From NCBI GenBank assembly GCA_041576235.1, contig JBFGLJ010000107.1:1-9434 (forward strand): a DNA stretch of 9,434 bases, read 5' to 3'. A program made the translations under genes and the position numbers. The stretch is from JABDII01 sp041576235 (GTDB taxonomy: Bacteria > Gemmatimonadota > Gemmatimonadetes > Gemmatimonadales > GWC2-71-9). Position 1 is the first letter of the stretch. Each line of letters begins with the position of its first letter. Below, in pieces: positions 1 through 5,038 of the stretch. The notes under the pieces are model-generated. The model saw only the letters and a program-made list of their open reading frames with translations, was not told the DNA's origin and made no database searches.

Positions 1-1
1 C

Positions 2-877
2 CCGTTCCGCTGGGTGACCGATACAGGCGGGGGCAGGGGTGGGGGCGGGGGCGCAGAACAAGCCGAGGTCGACCGATCCGATGAGCTGATCGCCGCCTTC
101 CGGGCTCGGGGGTTCGCGGGACTGGTCGCCATCGGCGGCGAAGGCAGCCTCTGCATCGCCTATGATCTCTGGCGCAAGGGACTCCCCGTGGTAGGGGTGC
201 CGAAAACGATCGACAACGACGTCCCCGGCACCTCGCAGACATTCGGCTTCGACACGGCCGTCAGCACGGCAACCGAGGCCATTGATAAACTGCATTCGAC
301 CGCCGAGAGCCACGACCGGGTCATGGTCGTTGAACTGATGGGCCGCGATACCGGGTGGATCGCTCTTCACAGCGGGATCTCCGCGACGGCGGATGTGATT
401 CTCATTCCCGAGATCCCCTTCGATATCGAGAAAGTGTGTGACAAGATTCGTCTGCGGGAGGCGCGCGGACGCCGGTTCAGCGTGGTGGTGGTGGCCGAGG
501 GCGCGCTGCCCCACGGCGGAACCCAGGTCGTGACCGAAGCAGGGAAGCCGGGAGCCTCCGACCGGCTTGGCGGCATCGGCAATGCGGTGGCGAAGGCCAT
601 CACCGAACGGACAGGGAAGGAAACGCGGTGCCTCGTCCTCGGGCATCTGCAGCGAGGGGGCACGCCCACCACCTTCGATCGCCTGCTCGCGCTCCGATTG
701 GGTTCTGCCGCGGTGCGCGCTGTGGCCGACGGCGACTTCGGCTGCATGGTCGGGCTCGACCCGCCGGCCATCGTGCGGGTGCCGCTCACGTCAGTGGTCA
801 ACCGGGTCAAGCAAGTCCCTCTCGACTCGGACACCGTTCTCACCGCTCGGGAATTGGAGATTAGCCTGGGCGACTAA
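2..877 (+). CDS. pfkA: 6-phosphofructokinase, 5'-truncated by window edge
   Basis: Phosphorylates fructose 6-phosphate at C1 in cytosolic glycolysis. The frame is open from base 2 and begins PFRW, which matches the NPFR(Y/W) segment inside family members. The gene therefore starts upstream of the window, and the GTG at 14 is not its start. Numbering from that GTG codon, visible motifs are GGEGS (41-45, phosphate/Mg site), PKTIDND (63-69, with the catalytic Asp of TIDND), MGRDTGW (109-115), AEGA (161-164) and LGHLQRGGTPTTFDR (209-223). Gly in the fourth position of GGEGS is the ATP-type residue, while Lys in PKTIDND is the residue found in PPi-dependent enzymes. The phosphate donor is thus probably ATP but not certain. 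A Gly-rich stretch (GGGRGGGGG) near the visible N-terminus is encoded by a G-run tract. The TAA stop overlaps the pabA stop on the other strand. Confidence 0.93.
   Translation, partial: PFRWVTDTGGGRGGGGGAEQAEVDRSDELIAAFRARGFAGLVAIGGEGSLCIAYDLWRKGLPVVGVPKTIDNDVPGTSQTFGFDTAVSTATEAIDKLHSTAESHDRVMVVELMGRDTGWIALHSGISATADVILIPEIPFDIEKVCDKIRLREARGRRFSVVVVAEGALPHGGTQVVTEAGKPGASDRLGGIGNAVAKAITERTGKETRCLVLGHLQRGGTPTTFDRLLALRLGSAAVRAVADGDFGCMVGLDPPAIVRVPLTSVVNRVKQVPLDSDTVLTARELEISLGD
29..51 (+). other. potential G-quadruplex motif inside the pfkA coding strand
   Basis: Four G-runs of 5, 4, 5 and 5 bases (29-33, 36-39, 41-45, 47-51) are separated by loops of 2, 1 and 1 nt. This fits the classic G4 pattern on the coding strand, and so in the mRNA. 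It encodes the Gly-rich segment of the kinase. Folding is inferred from the pattern only. Confidence 0.55.
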
Positions 878-1500
878 GGCCCGGTCGCGGGTTCGGAAAG
901 CAGGGTATCGGCCGCGGCCGGGAGTGAGGCGCGGGGGTCAGCGCCCAAGAACCGGGCGAGCAGCGCATAGCCGTGGTGGGTCAAGACCGATTCCGGGTGA
1001 AACTGAAGCCCGATCGTGGGATGAGTGCGATGGCGGATCGCCATGATCTCGCCGTCTTCTGCCGTTGCGGTGACGATCAGATCGTCGGGGAGAGACTCCC
1101 GCTCCAGCACCAGTGAATGATACCGGGTCGCAATGAGCGGGTTCGGCAACCCCTGGAAGAGCCCGTCTCCGGTGTGGGTAACCCGCGAGGTCTTGCCGTG
1201 CATCGGGCGTCTCGCCCGTATGACCCGCCCTCCGTAGGCCACCCCGATGCATTGATGCCCGAGGCAGACTCCGAGGATCGGGACGCTTGCGCCGCAGGCG
1301 CGCACCACGTCGGTAGACACTCCGGCCTCGGTCGGGGTGCACGGTCCGGGGGAGATGATGATGTGCGACGGGTCCAAGGCCCGGATCTCCCTGGGGCTGA
1401 CAGCGTCATGCCGTCGGACCTGAGACTCGTGCCCCAGCTCCCGAACGTAGCGCGACAGGTTGTAGACGAAGGAGTCGTAGTTGTCGATGAGGAGAATCAT
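874..1500 (-). CDS. pabA: aminodeoxychorismate/anthranilate synthase glutamine amidotransferase subunit
   Basis: Class I glutamine amidotransferase of 208 residues. It hydrolyses glutamine and passes ammonia to the chorismate-binding partner PabB to make 4-amino-4-deoxychorismate for folate synthesis. It starts MILLIDNYDSF, the usual PabA/TrpG N-terminus. The oxyanion-strand motif SPGPCTP is at 50-56, the nucleophile elbow GVCLGHQ at 77-83 (Cys79), HGKTS at 101-105, RYHSL at 126-130, and FHPES at 167-171 supplies the His168/Glu170 pair. The ATG overlaps the TGA of pabB by 4 nt (ATGA), so the two are probably translationally coupled; the Shine-Dalgarno is weak, which fits coupling. Because the adjacent synthase subunit is PabB-like, pabA is the best name. 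An amphibolic subunit that also serves a TrpE elsewhere cannot be excluded. The last ~25 residues are a low-complexity tail beyond the usual end. Confidence 0.93.
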   Translation of the reverse strand: MILLIDNYDSFVYNLSRYVRELGHESQVRRHDAVSPREIRALDPSHIIISPGPCTPTEAGVSTDVVRACGASVPILGVCLGHQCIGVAYGGRVIRARRPMHGKTSRVTHTGDGLFQGLPNPLIATRYHSLVLERESLPDDLIVTATAEDGEIMAIRHRTHPTIGLQFHPESVLTHHGYALLARFLGADPRASLPAAADTLLSEPATGP

Positions 1501-2981
1501 GTCCCGCCATGGTGGTCACGAAACGCAGCCACCAGGCCTTCGGCCTTGTGCAGCGTCTCCCAGTACTCGCTCTCCGGGTCGGAGTCTGCCACGATCCCAC
1601 CACCCGCCGGAAAGTAGAACCGGTCCCTTCCACAGACCCCGGTCCGGATGGCGATGTTGGTATCCATTTCCCCCGTCAGGCTGAGGTATCCAATCGTTCC
1701 GCTGTACACCCCGCGCGTCGTGGGTTCGAGTTCGGCGATGATCTCCATGGCTCGGATCTTCGGTGCCCCGGTGATGGAGCCGCCGGGAAAGGCCGCACGC
1801 AACAGGTCCAGCGGGCCGGCTCCCCGATCGAGGTCGCCTTCGACCGTCGACACGAGATGATGCACCGTTGGATGGCGTTCCAGCTCGAGCAATGCCGTCG
1901 CTGCCACCGTGCCCGGCCGACACACTCTGGACAAATCGTTTCGTAACAAATCCACGATCATCACATTCTCCGCACGGTCTTTCTCGCTCGCCATGAGTTC
2001 TTGCGCGAGCCGGTCATCGTCGGCCGGTGTGTCGCCTCGGGAGCGCGTGCCCTTGATTGGACAGGTGGTGACGTGCCCCACAGGGTCCAGCCTTAGGAAG
2101 CGTTCAGGAGAGGAGCACAACACGGCCGTTTCGTCGGTGACGAAATAGGCCGAGAAGGGAGCCGGGTTCCGTTCACGCAGGCGACGATAGACGTCAAAGG
2201 GCGACTGAGATCTGATGACTTCGAAGCGTTGCGCCAGGTTGGCCTGAAAGATGTCGCCGCGCACGATGTAATCCCGGACGCGTCGAACGGCGTCCCGGTA
2301 TCCGGCGGGTGAAAATGTCGACCGCAGGCCCAGCGCGGTGCCGTCGCTGACATCGTGAACGGGATAGGTCGGCGCCCGGGCGCTGAGGAGCGGCTCGGGT
2401 GGTGGCGGCCGATCGGGGCTAGCGACCGGGCGCTCCAAGCGCCGCTCGACCATGGTCAGCCGTGTCTGTGCCCGGCCTGCCCTGTCGGCGTTCGTCCCGG
2501 GGATTCCGGTCGAGAAGATCCAAGCCCGTCCACGGGTGTGATCCCATGCCACCACCCAGTCGTAAATGCCCAAGACCGCATCCGGCAACGCCAAATCGTC
2601 GAGTGGCGCCTCGGGGACATCCTCGAGCCGGCCGCCGAACTCGTACCCGATGTATCCGGCGGCTCCGCCCTGGAACGGCGGGAGGTCACCGGTTCGCTCG
2701 TGCCAAAACGGCGCGAGCTCCCGGGCTGCCGTCTCGAGGAGATCACCAGCCGCCGCGCGCCATACCCGGCTCCCGTGGCGGCGCACGCTGGTGATCGGAC
2801 CTTTGGTGCGGAGGACGATCGCCGGATCGGCGGTGAGGAAGCTGTATCGGCCCTGGTCGTGAACGTTGTTCACGCTGTCCAGCAGCAGCAGGTAGGGGAG
2901 GTCGAAGAAGCGGGTGCAGGCTTCGATGCGGTCTGGCGGGGATGACAGCTCTCTGACGAGCGGCAGCGAAGGCGTCGACAT
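1497..2981 (-). CDS. pabB: aminodeoxychorismate synthase component I
   Basis: Chorismate-utilising enzyme of 494 residues. With ammonia from PabA it converts chorismate to 4-amino-4-deoxychorismate. The N-terminal domain (about 1-185, with LLLLDS at 31-36 and the RYSF segment) is joined by a Pro-rich linker (about 186-215) to the catalytic domain. Catalytic motifs are RGDIFQANLAQRF (241-253), PIKGT (308-312), MIVDLLRNDL (341-350), FPGGSITGAPK (398-408), YSGTIGY (426-432) and GGGIVADSDPESEYWET (460-476). The Lys of PIKGT (310) is the residue that separates aminodeoxychorismate synthases from anthranilate synthases, which have PIAGT; this is why I call pabB rather than trpE. The ATG at 2981 is preceded by CCAGGGAA at suitable spacing. 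It is the middle gene of the operon, 37 nt after the pterin synthase gene and overlapping pabA. No pabC lyase is seen here. Confidence 0.94.
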   Translation of the reverse strand: MSTPSLPLVRELSSPPDRIEACTRFFDLPYLLLLDSVNNVHDQGRYSFLTADPAIVLRTKGPITSVRRHGSRVWRAAAGDLLETAARELAPFWHERTGDLPPFQGGAAGYIGYEFGGRLEDVPEAPLDDLALPDAVLGIYDWVVAWDHTRGRAWIFSTGIPGTNADRAGRAQTRLTMVERRLERPVASPDRPPPPEPLLSARAPTYPVHDVSDGTALGLRSTFSPAGYRDAVRRVRDYIVRGDIFQANLAQRFEVIRSQSPFDVYRRLRERNPAPFSAYFVTDETAVLCSSPERFLRLDPVGHVTTCPIKGTRSRGDTPADDDRLAQELMASEKDRAENVMIVDLLRNDLSRVCRPGTVAATALLELERHPTVHHLVSTVEGDLDRGAGPLDLLRAAFPGGSITGAPKIRAMEIIAELEPTTRGVYSGTIGYLSLTGEMDTNIAIRTGVCGRDRFYFPAGGGIVADSDPESEYWETLHKAEGLVAAFRDHHGGT

Positions 2982-3018
2982 CCGAGCAGTTCCCTGGCTG
3001 CAGCCGTGGAGGGCCTGA

Positions 3019-3516
3019 CTATCTCAGGACTTCGCGATACGTGGCCGATTGCCCGAAACTCTCCTCCACTTCGATTTCGAGGGCGGTCAGGTGCTCATAG
3101 CCGCTCCGGTGAAGGTGGGCTTGCACCTCCCTCGCAAAATGAGCGGCCAGCATCTCGGCGGTGGTATTGGCGATTGGTAGTAGCGCGCAGTCCCGTTTGG
3201 GAAAGACATAGGTCAGTGCGCCCATGTAGCCCACCGCAAGACGATCATGCTCCTCCCGAATCTCGAGCTTCGGGTTTTGGGTCGGGAGCAACACCTTGTG
3301 ATCGATGCCGTCGACCAGCTGGCGCAGCACGTCCTTGAGGACACCGAAATCGACAACGAACTGGCATTCGTCATCAATGGCCCCTTCGACCGTGGCCGCC
3401 ACCCGGTAGTTGTGCCCGTGCAAGGCCTCGCACTTATGGCCGCGAAAGGTGATGAAATGCGCGGATGCAAAGGTGAGATAGTCCTTGCTCACCGTAACCT
3501 TGTAGCCAGTGCCCAC
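3019..3516 (-). CDS. queD: 6-pyruvoyltetrahydropterin synthase/QueD family enzyme (possible dual PTPS-I/III)
   Basis: Tunnel-fold pterin enzyme acting on 7,8-dihydroneopterin triphosphate, 165 residues from the preferred GTG. Zinc ligands are H20 (SAHF) and the two His of HGH (33, 35). The signature C29-E30-A-L-HGH satisfies both CxxxHGH (QueD, 6-carboxytetrahydropterin synthase) and ExxHGH (PTPS-III, which replaces FolB in folate synthesis). Further conserved points are D72-H73 (IDHKVL), NTTAE with E121, and the C-terminal VEES segment (E151/E152). Start choice: GTG at 3516 has GAGG about 7 nt upstream and gives MGTGYKVTVSKDY, where family homology begins. GTG at 3579 would add a poly-Ala stretch and has no clear ribosome site. 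The longest frame (from 3675) would overrun the start of the divergent gene. As first gene of an operon with pabB and pabA, a folate role is likely, with or without queuosine. Confidence 0.86.
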   Translation of the reverse strand: MGTGYKVTVSKDYLTFASAHFITFRGHKCEALHGHNYRVAATVEGAIDDECQFVVDFGVLKDVLRQLVDGIDHKVLLPTQNPKLEIREEHDRLAVGYMGALTYVFPKRDCALLPIANTTAEMLAAHFAREVQAHLHRSGYEHLTALEIEVEESFGQSATYREVLR

Positions 3517-3592
3517 GTAGCGCCTCGTCCGTTGGGCGGCGGCCGCGGCCGCGGCGGCCCCGCCTGTCCCCTTGCTCACGCGGAAAGGTAGG

Positions 3593-3598
3593 AGTATA
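3593..3598 (-). promoter_or_regulatory. candidate -10 element for the pterin synthase-pabBA operon
   Basis: On the minus strand TATACT stands alone in very GC-rich surroundings. It would place transcription start near 3586, about 70 nt before the preferred GTG at 3516. No convincing -35 is seen at normal spacing, so this is tentative. Confidence 0.35.
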
Positions 3599-3652
3599 GG
3601 GCTACCGCGTCGAGGCCGCGCCCGGCCAGCGCCCGCGGTCCCCGAGACTCCA

Positions 3653-3658
3653 TATCTT
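3653..3658 (+). promoter_or_regulatory. candidate -10 element giving a leaderless cyclo-ligase mRNA
   Basis: TATCTT ends 6 nt before the ATG at 3665, so a start seven bases downstream of the -10 would fall on the A of the start codon. There is no Shine-Dalgarno between them (TCACCC). A leaderless transcript is therefore plausible. No good -35 is visible. Confidence 0.35.
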
Positions 3659-3664
3659 TCACCC

Positions 3665-4240
3665 ATGAACACCAAGGCCAGCCTTCGTCAAGAGTGTCTC
3701 GCCCTGCGCGACGCCGAGCGAGATCGTGAACGGAAGAGCCACGCCATCCAGAGGCGTCTGCTGGACTTGCCCGAGTTCCTGGGTAGCCAACGGGTGGCAT
3801 TCTATGTCGGGGTGCGAAGCGAGGTCGCCACCCGCGACGCGCTCGACACCGCCCTCAACGTGGGAAAACATATCGGCGTCGTCTATCGTGACCGGGATAA
3901 CCTTGGCGTCTGCCTGATTCACGCCATCACCGAGCTCACGCAAGGATCCTTCGGGTTGTGGGAGCCACCGACCGAACTGCGGTCCACCCCCGAGCGGCAG
4001 CTGCGGACGAAGGCGGTCGATCTCTTCGTCATCCCCGGCCTGGCCTTCGACCGCCGAGGCGGGCGGCTCGGCTACGGACGGGGGTACTACGACCGCTTCC
4101 TTGCAGAGTCCCGCCCGGACGCCCATCGGATCGCCCTCGCCTTCGATGCGCAGGTGCTCGACGAGGTGCCCATGGGGCCCCGAGACCAGCGCGTCCACCT
4201 CGTGGTGACCGAGCGGGCGGTCTATCGCGTGTCGCCCTGA
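3665..4240 (+). CDS. fau: 5-formyltetrahydrofolate cyclo-ligase
   Basis: Uses ATP to convert 5-formyltetrahydrofolate to 5,10-methenyltetrahydrofolate, salvaging a storage or dead-end form of folate (cytosolic). The protein is 191 residues, normal for the family. It shows the N-terminal K4 and basic helix (19-31), the substrate-region FGLWEP (96-101), and the hallmark run from DLFVIPGLAFD (119-129) through GGRLGYGRGYYDRFL (132-146) that forms the ATP/phosphate site. It ends with the conserved DQRVHLVVTE (174-183). The ATG at 3665 places MNTKASLRQE where family members begin; an upstream in-frame extension would run into the opposite operon's promoter region. The gene is divergent from the pterin synthase-pabBA operon, so both may respond to a shared promoter region. 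The symbols ygfA and fthC are also used for this gene. Confidence 0.93.
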   Translation: MNTKASLRQECLALRDAERDRERKSHAIQRRLLDLPEFLGSQRVAFYVGVRSEVATRDALDTALNVGKHIGVVYRDRDNLGVCLIHAITELTQGSFGLWEPPTELRSTPERQLRTKAVDLFVIPGLAFDRRGGRLGYGRGYYDRFLAESRPDAHRIALAFDAQVLDEVPMGPRDQRVHLVVTERAVYRVSP

Positions 4241-4301
4241 CCGGGCCGAGTGTCCCCGGATGAGGACGACCCGGGTCCGGGAATTTCATCGTATCTCATT
4301 G

Positions 4302-4309
4302 TTGTACAA
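4302..4309. promoter_or_regulatory. TTGTACAA palindrome, copy 1 (possible operator or -10 region)
   Basis: A perfect 8-bp palindrome lies inside ATTGTTGTACAAT, whose outer arms ATTGT/ACAAT are also inverted. TACAAT (4305-4310) could act as a -10, though no matching -35 is seen. The same octamer, also preceded by CTCATTGT, occurs at 8791-8798 in another intergenic region. Confidence 0.4.
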
Positions 4310-4321
4310 TCACTTACCTCC

Positions 4322-4338
4322 TTGGCACGTGGCTCGCA
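4322..4338 (+). promoter_or_regulatory. candidate sigma-54 (-24/-12) promoter
   Basis: TTGGCACGTGGCTCGCA fits the sigma-54 pattern TGGCACG-N4-TTGCA with a single mismatch (TCGC for TTGC). The required GG and GC are spaced by exactly 10 nt. Transcription would start near 4348, about 25 nt before the GTG at 4374 and its GGGAGG ribosome site. This is a pattern match only. No AAA+ sigma-54 activator is encoded in the window. Confidence 0.4.
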
Positions 4339-4373
4339 CCTTGGGTAGCGGCAAACCCAAGCGGGAGGCAGTC

Positions 4374-4898
4374 GTGAGACACCTGATCCCTATCGGCACC
4401 ATGGCCGCGCTGTTGATGGTGGCCCCGGGCCACGCCCAGGCGCAGCGAGTAGCGGCTGAGGTGGTCATCCATTCTGGCCCCGTCCATGGCCGTGTGGTCA
4501 TCGGCGATCACGGACACCGGCACTACGTCAGGCATCGGGCCGTGCGGCGGTTCCATCATCACCGGCACGGGCTGAGACCGCTACACGTGCATCACATTCA
4601 CGCCCCGCGGGGGAAGGCACGCGGCTGGTGGAAGCGGCATGGCTATCGGCCCGTGGTGGTGTTCTACCGCGACGGCCGGTTCTACGACCGGCACCACTAC
4701 CGGCGGCATTACCGGCATGGGAAGCATGTCCGCCGGGTCGTGATCTGGGAACGCGGGGGACGGCTGTATCGTCCCTGGCCGCGGGACGCTTACCGCCGGG
4801 GTGATCGAGCGCGCCAACGGTCGATTCGAGTAGTCGATCGGGGCTACGACGATGATTACTACGACGATGATTACTACGACGACGACTATGACGACTGA
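4374..4898 (+). CDS. secreted His/Arg/Tyr-rich protein with acidic Asp/Tyr tail, function unknown
   Basis: Not assignable to a characterised family. It has 174 residues from the GTG at 4374, chosen because GGGAGG lies 5 nt upstream and because it places a signal peptide at the N-terminus. The upstream ATG at 4260 would bury that signal. Residues 1-23 have a hydrophobic core (GTMAALLMVAP) and an AQA|Q signal peptidase I site, so export is likely. The mature protein holds about 20 His between 33 and 118, many Arg, and two similar short segments, VVVFYRDGRFYD (94-105) and RVVIWERGGRLYR (121-133), which look like paired beta-hairpins. It ends with eleven Asp and five Tyr in the last 16 residues. 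Metal or polyanion binding in the envelope is a guess from composition. It stands alone between its own regulatory gap and a strong hairpin. Confidence 0.7.
   Translation: MRHLIPIGTMAALLMVAPGHAQAQRVAAEVVIHSGPVHGRVVIGDHGHRHYVRHRAVRRFHHHRHGLRPLHVHHIHAPRGKARGWWKRHGYRPVVVFYRDGRFYDRHHYRRHYRHGKHVRRVVIWERGGRLYRPWPRDAYRRGDRARQRSIRVVDRGYDDDYYDDDYYDDDYDD
4845..4889 (+). repeat. short in-frame tandem repeat coding the Asp/Tyr tail
   Basis: The 15-mer TACGACGATGATTAC occurs twice exactly (4845-4859, 4860-4874). A degenerate third unit follows. Each unit codes YDDDY, so copy-number change would alter tail length without a frameshift. Confidence 0.75.
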
Positions 4899-4907
4899 TC
4901 CCTGCCG

Positions 4908-4944
4908 CCGCGCGCGCGGGGTCATAGAGAGCGCCTCGAGGCGC
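4908..4944. repeat. two GC-rich palindromes downstream of the secreted-protein gene
   Basis: CCGCGCGCGCGG (4908-4919) and GCGCCTCGAGGCGC (4931-4944) are perfect palindromes of 12 and 14 bp, a few bases apart. They begin just after the TGA at 4896-4898. They may fold in RNA as small hairpins that protect or end the transcript, or they may be chance in GC-rich DNA. Confidence 0.45.
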
Positions 4945-4960
4945 CTGCAGGTATAGATGA

Positions 4961-4999
4961 AAGACAACGATCCCCGCACGATGCGGGGATCGTTGTCTT
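4961..4999 (+). terminator. perfect 18-bp stem hairpin, probable intrinsic terminator
   Basis: AAGACAACGATCCCCGCA and its exact reverse complement flank a CGA loop. The 3' side ends TTGTCTT followed by CCCCTT, so the U-rich tail is moderate and pairs with an A-rich 5' side. It probably ends transcription of the gene stopping at 4898 and insulates the helicase gene starting at 5039. It could instead act as a 5'-leader structure if transcription of the helicase begins upstream of it. Confidence 0.6.
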
Positions 5000-5038
5000 C
5001 CCCTTCCGTTCGCCGCTCGAACCCCCTTCCTTCCGGGC

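Noticed and set aside
567..1046. 159-codon plus-strand frame spanning the pfkA end and pabA
   Set aside because: Off-frame Arg/Ser-rich translation overlapping two well-supported genes.
3517..3675. Longer N-terminus for the pterin synthase, including a poly-Ala run
   Set aside because: The longest form overlaps the start of the divergent cyclo-ligase gene; family homology begins only after the GTG at 3516, which has a GAGG site.
4845..4889. Short tandem repeats as a possible CRISPR or intergenic repeat array
   Set aside because: The repeats are contiguous, lack spacers, and are in frame within a coding sequence.
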